Notes under the pieces: generated by a model
The model's database searches: none
Told to the model about the DNA's origin: nothing
The model's input: only the letters and a program-made list of their open reading frames with translations
Shown: piece after piece, positions 26,501 through 38,500 of the stretch
How the letters are laid out: each line of letters starts with the position of its first letter
How positions within the stretch are numbered: the first letter of the stretch is position 1
From: Anas platyrhynchos
Lineage: Eukaryota; Chordata; Aves; Anseriformes; Anatidae
Direction: 5' to 3'
DNA length: 64,000 nucleotides
NCBI RefSeq assembly: GCF_047663525.1
Contig: NC_092601.1
Span: 16,949,501 to 17,013,500 of the forward strand
Program-made: the position numbers and the translations under genes

Positions 26501-29500
26501 TCTTTGTGATTGCCTGTGCAATCCCTTCTGAGTGCCAGGTGTTCCCCTCGGGCAGGGGGTGGACGTGAGGCTCTCCACATTTCTTGTAGTCCATCAGATC
26601 CTTCTGGACTCAGGGCATGATTCGCTCTGGGACAGCCCGGCTGCTATCTTGGAGAGCTTCGGTGTTTTCTTCTCTTGCAAGGTGCCTTTCCACAGCAAGG
26701 CCTGGAAATGGTTTGGAAATTTTGGCCAAAGAGATGGGAGAATCTCTCAGGAAGCCTTTCCTCCCCACCTCCAAACAGCGGGCTGTTTGCCAGCCCCTCC
26801 TGTGAGAGCATCCGTGCTCCGGAGGAGGCGTGAAGGCAGCTTCTGGCTCGGCAGGGCTGGCGTTTTGATCTGCTCACGTCTATTTGGCCCAAGTGGCTCT
26901 GGATCCACGTGGATCCTTGTGTGGCTTTGTGCTGTGCTCCCGCGGCAGCAAGCCTTATGTCCTTGTTTCTCAGGGGAGGAATTTCCCCTGGAGAAATTGT
27001 AAAGGCAGAGGAGCCAGCCCAGGCAAGAGCGCGTCTTGCCTCCCTTACTGGTGATCTCCTTGGAGGAGTTCCTTATTAGTGTAGTATTTTTAAGCCCCCC
27101 CAAGCTACAGTGCTTGCTGGGAGGAGTGCCATTTTCACTTGGCAATGCTGGAAAAACCTCCTTGGGGACCAGAAGGAGAAGAAAATGGCATCGAGCTAGC
27201 AAATAAATCAGAGAGGCAGCGCCATCCTCTTTTGAATAGCAGATTCAGCATCCGTAAGGTGAGCCTTACGGATGAGCTCCTGCAGGGGCACCTCTTGCAG
27301 GAGGAGGAGAAACGCGAGCAGTTTCCCCATCTATCTCGATCCCAATGTCTGCTGGATTTGCCACTCCGCAGTCTGCAGCTGCCGCCCCTGTTTTGGGGCT
27401 GGATTTAATCTGCCGTATGGCAGCAGCTCACGCTGGCCCCGAGCCCTGGCAGCAGCCCGAGTTTCCACGACAGCGTGGAGTAACTCCCGCATCCCTGGAG
27501 TACAGGCATCCGACCCCGCTTCGCCTGGGGCTTGGAAATCAGGGGATGGGGATCAAAACCAGGTGCTGCATCCTTCTGGCCAGCCTGGCTGAAGGTGGCC
27601 ACGGCACCTCGATGCGAGGTGGGGCGAGAGGGGAAGTCTGCAGAAGGGCTGAGCAAATCGTTGCTGCGCTAGGGAGCGACCCAGCCTCTCACCTAGAAGC
27701 TGGGCAGGGTTTTTTGGAAGGGTCCTTTAGGAAGGAGTAACCCCACCAAACCCCACCAGCGTGAAGGGAAGGAAACCGATTATTATTTAGGGGTTTCTGC
27801 AGCCCCAAACCACAGGCAAACATCACAGCATTTTTATTGGACGTGTCACGCCCCCCACCTCCATCACGCCTAATTTTGGAGAGGTTCCTGTGTCGGTGGG
27901 AGCCCAGCCCATCCCTCCTGAGCCCCCCAGGGGGGCACCGAGCCCTCGGCCAGCCCCGTGGTGGACACCCGAGCGCTGCCGCGGCACGAGAGACGCTGTT
28001 CCCGTAAGGCAGCCGCCGAGATAACCGCCCCCATGCATGTGCCGTGCACTGCAGCCCTCTCCCCCCTCCTGTAACCCTTCTCTCGCTCTCAGCTTCCTCG
28101 GGATACGGGGTGCCCAACGGGGGGCACGGCGGGGGCTCCTGCCCTACGCACACCGACCCGAGAACATCCCCAGCTCCGGTCACGGCGGGCGGGGGGGGTC
28201 ACGTACTAACCTGTCCCGGGCGGGTGTTCTTGCATGTTTTTTTTTTTTTTTTTTTGGTGTAAAGCATGAAATTTAACTTTTAACGTTAACTGAGTGTCAC
28301 ATCTGTGGGCTTTCCTTACCAGCAACCAGAGTACAGCAAGGCAGGCCAAATTCCTAGGCTTAACGCTGTGCTTCTCTTGCCTCTTCCTGTCTGTGTATTA
28401 TTTTTTTTTTTTAAAGATACATAATTTCTGTCGCCTTTTGCATGACTCTCTTTGTGAGTTTTCTCTTTGCATGCTACACTGCTTTGGTTTGAATCTCACA
28501 AAGGTTGGTTTCTTTCGTTTTACATTCTCATCACACCTGTTCCCCCCACCCCTCCTTCACTTGTCGGGCTTTTTATTTTGTCCTTTTTCGTTTGTTTGTT
28601 TGTTTTTTTTGCAGGTAGCGAAATTAGAATCCTTCCTAGCCTTAAACTTTAGCATAACACCATCTCTCTAATGCGATGAGCAGCCAATAAGTCCTGTCTA
28701 GCAGTCACAGAAATGACATCGCCACGCCGGCTGTCCTGTCTCCCTGCGTTTCGGTGGGATGTGATGTCATTTGCTGCCACCTCACTTTCTGTTGTTGCTT
28801 TTGTTCGGTAGGACTGTGGTACCTGAACTGTGCACTTTTTGTTTCATGACAAAATGAACAAACACACTAAAAAAAAGCAATTCCTTTCTCCCCGGCCTGT
28901 TCCCGTCCCCTCCTCCTTCTCACCCTTCCAGTTTTTCTCTCGTCTGTCCGTCTCTGTTTTACTGCTGGTGTTTCTTTTTTTTTTTTTTTTCATTGTTTTT
29001 TTTTTTTTTTGGTTCTGTTTGATTTTGGTTGTTTTCTTTTTAGCCTGTTACTGTACAGCTGTTTTGATGTTACGGTCCATGTTTTCTGTTACTGGAAAGC
29101 AGTTGTCGCTCATTTAAAAAAAAAAAAAAAGAGAGAAAAAAAAAAGTTGGTTAAAACAAAATAAAATTGTGCCAAGAACAAATCATCCCAATTGGAGCAT
29201 GTGGGTAGCAGCCAAATCGCTGTGAGGAGCTTTTCCATGGCCTGCCTGGCCAGAGGTGTGACACTCAGAAGGGAGAGCCAAGAGTGTTACTAATCTCGTA
29301 TTTAATCAATTTTTTTAAGACCGAGGTGGCCGCCTCGCCATCAGGTGCCTGGCAGAGGCTCCACAAAGTCAACCAAGACCTCCAAAGCGAGCTGGAAGCC
29401 CAGTGCCGGCGTCAAGAGCTGATCAATCAGCAGATTCAGTCGCTGAAACGCAGCTACGCCGAGGCTAAGGACGTGATCCGGCACCACGAAGCCGAGATTC

Positions 29501-32500
29501 AGAGCCTGCAGGCGAGGCTCAGCAACGCGGCCGCCGAGCTCTCCATCAAGGAGCAGACCCTGGCCAAGCTCAAGAGTGACCTGAGGAGTGAGAAGGAGAA
29601 AGCCAAGGAGCAGCTGGAGGAGTGGCAGCACGGCGAGGCCGCGCTCAGCTCCCAGCTGAAGGCCAGCGAGCAGAAGCTGAAGAACGCAGAGGCTCTGCTC
29701 CTGGAGAAGACCCAGGAGCTGCGGGACCTGGAGATGCAGCAGGCTTTGCAGCGGGACCATCAGAAGGAGGTGCAGCGCCTCCAGGACAGGATCGCCGACC
29801 TGAGCCGGCAGCTGAACGCGAGTGAGCAGACGCGGATCCTCATGGAGGAGAAGCTGCAGAAGAATTACGAGGCCTTGCTGGAGAGCTGTGAGAGGGAGAA
29901 GCAGGTTTTATTGCACAGCCTGAAGGAGGTGGAGGATAGGGCCAACGAGTACGAGAACCAGCTGCAAAACAACGAGCAGCAAATGGAGATTCTGCAGAAG
30001 GAGAAGCTGAGCGCCAAGTTTGAAGGCAGCGAGCTTGTCCACCAGCTGGAGGAGCAGCTGGTGATGAAGGAGGCCAGCATCCAGAAGCTCGCCGAGCACA
30101 TCGGGGAGCTTGAAAGGGAGAGAGATCAGATCAAATGTCGGTTCCACGAGCTCATGAACCAGGTCGCCGAGTCAGATAACGAAGTTGCAAAGCTGCAAGC
30201 AAAGCTGAAGATGGAAGAGACCAACTACCACAACCTGGAGCAGTCGTTTGAGGAGGTGTCGGATCAGTTCCAGGGTGTGCAGAAGGTGCTGAAAGAAAAA
30301 GAGGAGGAGCTGAGACACGTTAAGGAAATGCACTTGAGGATTGTGGAGAAGAAAGATCAAGATCTCAGCGAGGCTTTGGTTAAAATGATTGCTCTGGATA
30401 GCAATTTAGAGGAGACGAAAGTAAAGCTGAAGGCCAAGGAGGAGGCTTTAAGGAAATTAGCTAGCATAGGCACAGGTCCATGTGCTGAGGAGACAGAAGA
30501 TGTTGGCCCCGGCATCGAGGCTGATGAAAGTCATCCATCTCAGCTGGGGCAGCCTCTGCAAACTCAGGATGTCCTCCCAGCTCTGAGTTACGCACTGAAG
30601 GAGGAGGAGGAGGAGGTCCTTGAGACCAGCCAGAGGCAAGCAGAGGAGTTTGGCTCCCCGTCCAAAGCTGCAGAGCTCCAGGACCAAGAGCTGGTCCAGA
30701 AAGCCTTAGCAAAGCCTGATGTAGGAATCATGGGGGCCAAGAGGCAACGAATCCGCTTCTCCAGCATCCAGTGCCAAAAATACATCCACCCGGATGGGTC
30801 AGAGAAGAACTGGACCAGCAGCACCTCTTCAGACACCAGCCAAGACAGGTCGCTGTCTGAGGAGAGCATGTCCTCGGAGCCCGCGCTCGGTTACCCCTCG
30901 TCAGGGACCAGCGACTCCGAGACCTATCTCTCGATCATCCACTCTCTGGAAACCAAGCTGTATATCACAGAGGAAAAGCTCAAAGACGTGACCATGAAGC
31001 TCGAAAGCCAGCACGGCCATAATCAGGAGACCCTCATCGCCCTTCACCACCAGTGGGCCAGCACGGAGGCCCAGCTGCGGGAGCAGCTTCAGAGCAGCTT
31101 GTCCCAAGTCAGTGCTCTGATCTCGCAGCTGGAGAGCGAGAGGCAGGAGAAGTTCAAGCTCATAGAAAATCATGTGAGCGAGCTGGGAGGCTTCCAGATG
31201 AAAAACGACCAAGCGCTGACTTGCTTAGAGCAGTGCAGGGAGCAGCTAAGAGCTTTGCCTAAGTCAGACGAGGAAAAAGAGGGCGATTTGTTCCTCGTTA
31301 CTCTGTCCGGCCTGGAGACGACCTTATCGAGCGCAATCCAAGCCTTGAGAGGGGCGCCAGGCCCGTCTGAGTATCAGCAGGGCGAGGGCCTTATCACGGA
31401 AAGCCCTGCTTCAGAGGGAGGGCTTCGGAGCGAGGAGGAGCACGTCCCCAAGGAGCAGCGAGCCGAAACATTCGACGCGGGCCAGCTGAGGTGGCTTTCG
31501 GAGAGAGTGGCCTTCGAGGCCTCTCTGATCAACCAAATAGCGGAGTCTTTGCAAAGTGCAGGCTCCGAGATATCTCAGCTGCTCAGGGAGATCCAAGGGA
31601 CAGCTGAGGAGGCTTTGACAGAGCCGGCAAATGTTTCTCCTCCAGCAGTTGACTTGGCCGGTGTCCTGTCTAACAAGCTGCTGCTGGAAGGGGAGTTCTG
31701 GAGCCAGGTGGAGGAGCTGAGAGTGCACTTGAGCACCAGGGAAGGAGAAGCAGAGGGCAAAACAGAAACGGCAGGTTTGGGGTTTTCTCCTTGCTTTCTC
31801 AGTGCTGTAGCAGATGCTACGCTGATCAAGGCAGAACTTGGGTTTGTGGCACAGAAAATGAGGGATTCCTTCCATCGGAGATTGAAAACAATCGAAGAGG
31901 ACCTCCATAATACCAAAACAGCCCTCCAGCAGCATAAGTGCATGCTGGAGGAAATCATCAAAGCGTACAGGACTCCTGATTTTGACAGAGTCATGCACCA
32001 GATTTCTGAAGCACTTGAGATTCAGAAAGATGCTTCAGAAAGAACGCAGATCTCCTGGGACGGGAGCCGTCTCCAGATGGTGCCCTACCAGGACTCGGCC
32101 AAGGTGGGGGAGGTCTGCAGCCTGCCAGGCCGCAGTAGCGAAGCTCTCGTTTCCATCCAGGAAGATCTTGCCCAACAGCTAAAGGACAAATCCAACGTGC
32201 TTAAGGAAATATCCGTTGCCTTACTGTCTCTGCCTCCTGAGGAGGCCATGCGAGACTGCCAGAAGCTCCTGAAGATATCTCAGAGCCTTTCCTACCACTC
32301 GTGCATGGGAGACCTGGAGCGGTATTCCTCTTTGCTAGTCCAAGATGCAATTGTTCAGGCTCAGGTTTGTTACGCCGCTTGCAAAGTCCGGCTGGAGTAC
32401 GAGAGGGAGCTCAAGTCCTACAAGGAGTCCTTGCAGAGCATGGACGCGCTCTGCCAGGAGCGCGTGAAGACGGTCTCTCTGCTCCGGGACGAGTACGAAG

Positions 32501-35500
32501 ACTTGCTGCGAAAGCAGCAGGGAGAGTATGGCGAGGTGATCGCCATGCTGGAGCGGGAGAACGCCGACCTCAAAGCCAAGGTCTCCCAGCTGGACGGTCA
32601 GCGAAGGCTTCTGGAGGAAGAGGAGCGCAAGCACAGCAAAAGCTTGAGCGAGTTGCAGGGCCGCTACGAGGAGGAGATCCGGAACGTGATCGAGCAGCTG
32701 AACAGGACAGAGGATGCCCTGAAGGCCGAGAGGACGGAGGGCCTCAGCCAGCTGGATGCCATCGTCCGCGACAAGCAGAACATGGAGCGGTACCACCTGG
32801 AGCAGATGCAGCTGCTGGAGGACAAGTTCCAGGCCAAGATCAAGGAGCTGCAGGTCATCCACGGCCAGGAGCTGCAGGCGCTGCAGGAGCACTACAGCCA
32901 GAACCTGCAGCGCCTGCAGGAGACCCTCGACGAGTACCAGCGGCAGCACCCGGAGGTGTCCCCCGCGGCAGGACCGGGCGGTGGGGACCCCTGGGTGACC
33001 GGGGAGCCGGGCGGCACCGGGCAGGGTCCCGGAGGTGAGCTGGACTCCATGCACGGCCTGAGGGAGCGCATCCAGGAGCTGGAGGCCCAGATGAACGTGA
33101 TGAGGGACGAGCTGGAGAACAAGCACCTGGAGGGCAGCGCTTCCACGCTGAGGGAGAAATACCAGAAAGACTTTGAAAACCTAAAGGTTTTGCCACGTTT
33201 TAACGCTTTACGCTTTCTCCTGCTCGAGTGTACCGGGGGGGTGCCTTCGGTCCCCAGGTTTGCCAAACTTAGGGGCATCCCCCATGAGAGGCAGCACACC
33301 TGAGCAAGCCCCTAAATGTTTACAAGACCTCTGTAAAGCATGGTATTTATTCCATGCTTGTTTTTCTCTGTGCTGGGGTATTCTAAATGCATTGCTGTGG
33401 GGGAGAGAGCTAATTACCAGAGGCAGTCTCAGCAGCAGGGCTGCCGGTCGTGTAGATGGAAGGAGAGTTTCCAAATAGCTTGATACTGTCAAGCTCTCCT
33501 TCAGTGTTTCTCCTCGTACCCGAGGTGTACATTTGGTTTGTGACTTCCCTTTAGAAGCATTCCTCAACTCTGTCTTTCCCAGTCTGACCAAATCTCCGCC
33601 CAGTCTGACCAAATCTCCGGTCTGTCTCTGCTGCCCTCAAAAATGGGAGATGAAACGGGGACCCGCGCTCTCCAAATGTACGTTCCCGGGGCAGGTAGCT
33701 GCAAACGGACGCCAAATTCTGTAGCACAGCAATCTCCTCTGCACGTGGCTGAGAGGGAGATCACTGGTGGCATACGCCAGCATTTTTCACGTAACAAACA
33801 GTGCACAGTTGCTGGGACCCCAGCCTTAGGTGCAGAAAACCCAGTGGCGATGAAATGCCTTCATTAAGATTGCTCCAGCAGGCAGGGCGGGCTGTAAAAC
33901 CAGCCTTAGATGGATGGCACAGCTCTGAAAAAGACAACAAACCTCCTGGGTTGGGTGTTCTGCTCTTGGTTCAAGACCATTTCCAGCTAGGACCTGGCTT
34001 GAGGGTGGCGGGGGAGTCCCAGCAGCAGCCAGGTTGAGCAGCAGGGGCAAGGAGAGGTGCCCAAAAGGTCAGCAGTGGTCATGCAAAGGCCGTGCTGGCG
34101 ATGCTTTCCAGGAGCAGTCGTTTGTGGAAGTCAGCAAAACCAGCCAAAATTGAGGCTCCAAACTAACAGCAAGCACAGACCCTGCCCTCCCTCCCTGGCT
34201 GTGCCAAAACCAAAGCAAGAAGCATCGGCTGGGCAGGGCGGTTTGGGGAGAGAGCAGCTCCGACTGGCCTGTGTATGCACCTCTGGAGGGAGCAGAGGGA
34301 CAGAGAGGAAAACAGAAATGTCCTTTATTTGAAAGCTGTCCAGGAAATTGCAAATCAGTTTTACAGGTTAAGATTCTTCTCTTCTGAACCACACTAGGCA
34401 CTGGTTTGTACCTTTCAGGGGTCCTGGATTTATAGCAATGCATTTACAATACATTCAATACTGAATCCACAGTCCTGTCAAGGAGTAGCCACGGTTTTCC
34501 TCCAGTGTTATCCAGAGGCATAGTGAAGGATCCTGCAAGCCAAGCCCAGGCAGGTTCTGGCACTGAGCTGCAAGTTTCAGAAAACAAGGCTGAGAAAAAA
34601 AAAATGCAAAATGCCTCCGGATTAAAACTCGAAGGGGAAGGAAAAAGCACCAGGGCTGAAAATAGGGGGAATGACAGAGGTTATGCAGAATTACACAACA
34701 AAGTGGTGATGCTGCAGAGTGTGTGTTAGTGTAGGTCAGTGGGTGTTGGACTTGTGTCACTGGGGGAGTGACTTTGTCCCCCTTAAATCGCCCTTAGAGT
34801 CCCCGTGGCTCCCTAGGGGACAGTCCTCGCCTCCCTTTGAAAACACAAATGTGAATCAAGAATTTAATTGAGATAGGAAAGTTGCATAAAGAGGGAGAAA
34901 AGCCCGATGTGTGACTGCCTGCAGAGGGGCTGGCTCAGTGCAGCCTGTCCTGGGGCTTGCTGCTGTCTTCAGAAATGAGAGAAGAACCCAAGGGGGCCGT
35001 TTCCCCTCATGGGTCTGACACCTGCCCCGGGGAGCTCAGGTGGCCCCTGACCAGCAGCGTGGGTTTGTGCCCCAACCCTGCCATCACGGTTGCATTTTGG
35101 CCCCTGTAAAGGCACGAGCAGGATCTGTGCCAGGGGCAGAAAAACCCAGCTGGGACTTGAGATTTCACCGGTGTCGATTCCCGAATCCCTAGAGCCCGGT
35201 TCCCTATTTTCTGGCCTAAATTCAATCCTAGGAATTGAATTAGGAAATCATTTCCCGTGCAGCATTTGAAGCCATGCTCAGCTGTGAATTAAGGTCCTGC
35301 CGTTGTCATGAGCCCTCTGTTTTCCACCCAGAGGTGGCTGCACCTGGAAGCAGGGGTTGCAGAGGAGAGCAGAAGGGGCACACCGGTCTCTTTTTGCTCT
35401 TTTACCACCCGTTTGCACTCCCCGCTCAATCTGACCCCACACCTACCCTTATCCTTCCCTCTCCCTGGAGCTACCAGGGGTCGAGCGGCTGCAGGATGAG

Positions 35501-38500
35501 CCCTGACCTCGTGGGGTCCATCCTCAGCCAGCTCCTGCATGGCTGGGGAGGGAGCAAACCCTGGTGATGGAAGCTGGGTGCCCACCACCCGCTGGCGTGC
35601 AGCTCCCGAGGGGCTCCCCCACCGCTGTGATTCCAGCCCCCGAGCTCCCGGGCCAACCCCTTCCCCTCGTCCCTCTTGCAGGCAACATGTGAAAGGGGCT
35701 TTGCAGCCATGGAGGAGACGCACCAGAAGAAGATCGAGGACCTGCAGCGGCAGCACCAGCGGGAGCTGGAGAAGCTGCGGGAGGAGAAGGACCGCCTGCT
35801 GGCGGAGGAGACGGCTGCCACCATCTCAGGTACTGGATGCCCAGGATCTCTGCAGTAGAAGCCCTGCAGTTCAGGAAACAGCGTGGAAATTGGCCAGCTG
35901 TTTGCACCTTATTATACAGCAGGATTTGCAGAAGCCCCTTTGCTGCACTGTGCCCAGGGGCACAGGCTGGGAAGCAGTGGGGTGGCTCATTGGGCTGATT
36001 GGGGTCTTGTTCCTGTAAAAACCAAACCGAAAACAAAAAGAAAACCCTCTCCAAAAGCCTCCTTTTGGGCAGAGCGGTGCCGGGTACTAACCCTGTGCCA
36101 TCCCCTGCAGCCATCGAAGCCATGAAGAACGCACACCGGGAGGAGCTGGAGCGAGAGCTGGAGAAGTCGCAGCGCTCCCAGATCAGCAGCGTCAACGCCG
36201 ACATCGAGGCCCTCCGGAGGCAATACCTGTAAGACCATCATCATCCGTCTGTCCCGTGTCTCGGGGGGGGATTAGGCGTGTGGGAGACCCCTTCTGCCCC
36301 CTGTCCCAACCCAGCTGCAGCCGTAGGCTCCTGGTTTGGGGATTCCAGCTCAATTTCCCCAATTTCAGCTGGTGTATGGTCACCAGAAGTGCAGACGATG
36401 CTGCTTTTCTCGCAGCTGTAACGTGAGGAGTACTGAACCACCTCTGAGCAGGCAAGGTGAAAGAAAGCACTTGGCTTTTGGTAGCGAGGCTGTCCTCACG
36501 CAGGAGCTGAACAAAATAGCCAAGCAGCTTGAAACATCCCCGTTAGGTGTGCACGTCCTTCGGTCCTGAGTGCAAGCCTGGCAGATCTCAGCTGTATTTT
36601 GGGAAACCTAAGGAAGGAAACCTGCCATTTAACCTGCCAGAGAAAGCCCTCCTGTCTCTTTCGATGGCCAAGCACCAAAATGCTGGGAGAAGGAAGAGTT
36701 GGCTCGCTCCAGGCTCAAAATTTTTCCAAAAGGGAGCACACGGCTCCTTGTCCCCCCTGGTTCTTAGATCCCTGCTGGCTTATCCTGGGCGGGTGGGAGG
36801 CACGGGAGGACGAGCTGGGGAGGTCACTGTCTGGTGTCTCCGTGCCAGGGAGGAGCTGCAGTCGGTGCAGCGGGAGCTGGAGGTGCTTTCGGAGCAGTAT
36901 TCGCAGAAGTGCTTGGAGAACGCCCACCTGGCGCAGGCGCTGGAGGCTGAGAGGCAGGCCCTCCGCCAGTGCCAGCGGGAGAACCAGGAGCTCAACGCCC
37001 ACAACCAGGTGAGGTCGTGTCTAAAACCTGAAGTTTTTTTTGCTGGAATTGTTTTGTGGCATGGGAATAGGTCTTCAAGAAATGTGGAGACTTAGAATTT
37101 AGTAGCGTGGTTTAGTGGTGGACTTTTGTACTAGGTTAAGGGTTGGACTGAGCAATCTTAGAGGTCTTTTCCAACCTGAGTGATTCTGTGTCCCTGCTGG
37201 GAATTGTCACAACTTTGGTGCCCCAAGCTGGTGTCCTCATCTCTCTTTTGAGTGAAAGTGCAGGGTTTTTGGTAAAGATGCCCTCTTGCAGCTCCAGAAG
37301 GCCATGGAGGTGACACCAAGCAGGGCTGGGAGGTGCTGCTGGCTCTGTGCTGAGCCCTGGCTGTGCTCCCCCATCCCATAACATCTCCCCCCATCTTCCA
37401 GGAGCTGAATAACCGCCTGGCTGCGGAGATCACGCGGTTGCGGACCTTGCTGACCGGGGAGGGTGGAGGAGAGGCTGCTGGCTCGCCTCTCACCCAGGGC
37501 AAGGACGCCTACGAGCTGGAGGTGAGCCCGGCCGCGGGGATGAGAGCCCGTGGGCCACCAGGAGCCCCTGTCCTTCCACACGGCTGGTGCCATGCACTGG
37601 GGGCACAGTGGGACTGGGAGATCCTGGGATCCCAGTCCTCCTTTTTCCCCATTTTGGGCTTTGTGCCCTGGCTCCGTGGCCCCCAGGTGCAGTGGGTGAG
37701 GGTCTGGGGGGCTGTGTGGTGTCCGCAGGGGTGTGATCACGCTGCTTCTGTCCTCCAGGTCCTGCTGCGGGTCAAAGAGTCGGAAATCCAGTACCTGAAG
37801 CAGGAGATCAGCTCTCTCAAAGACGAGCTGCAGACAGCACTGAGGGTAATGCCGGCTGCAGGCTCGCTTCTGCGAACCTTCCCGAGGGCTGTGCTCATCT
37901 CTTGCGTGTCTGTGCTTCGCTTTCAGCTCGCTTATCCCCAGATTTGAAACGACATTTCATTTTTGCCCCTAACTGAACTGACTACCCCTTTCGGTGTTAC
38001 CAGTAAAGCACCCCACTACTCTGTCAGCCCACAACTTACCCCTTCTCCCTTTTTGTGGGAAAACATCCCCACGGGTGTTTTTTCCCCAATTCCTGTCACA
38101 TCAGATATTTGAAATGGCAAAAATAGTCAGCGTTAGAGACCTGCCCAGCCTCCCAGCATTAGATCTGGCTCGTTCCAGACAGCCTCTTTGCCAAGGCCAT
38201 TTCTGGGAATTCTGCTTTAATTCGGTGCCTTTGCTAAAGCCCACAAACAAATCATCCTGTAACAAAGGGACCCACATGCGTGGGCAGCACCGTGTGCTCA
38301 CTGCTGCGCTCAGAGCATTCTGCATATCTCCAGCCCTGTGTTTGCTGCTCGATGCGGCTTCAGGAGCGTGTAAAATGAGCCCCTTGCCCCGGCTGGCATT
38401 GCTGCCTGCTGCCCACGACTCCAAAGTGCAGAGCAGGGAGGAGAAAAAATACAGCTAGGTGTGCAGGGCGCTGCTCCAACACGCTGCTCATCTTCCGGCG

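Larger units (their letters stand above)
26206..29319 (+). other. MPRIP intron upstream of the giant exon; contains candidate alternative first and terminal exons
   Basis: A 3.1-kb intron. It includes a possible internal first exon ending at a donor at 27258/27259 with an overlapping perfect hairpin (27249-27274). It also includes a possible alternative terminal exon from 28615 with an AATAAA at 29160. Both are discussed in findings and neither is established. Long T tracts occur at 28240-28255, 28980-29010 and elsewhere. Confidence 0.5.

Noticed and set aside
32335..33126. 263-codon minus-strand open frame
   Set aside because: Antisense shadow of the coiled-coil coding sequence in the giant MPRIP exon; Leu-rich because Glu/Gln/Lys codons read as Leu on the other strand.
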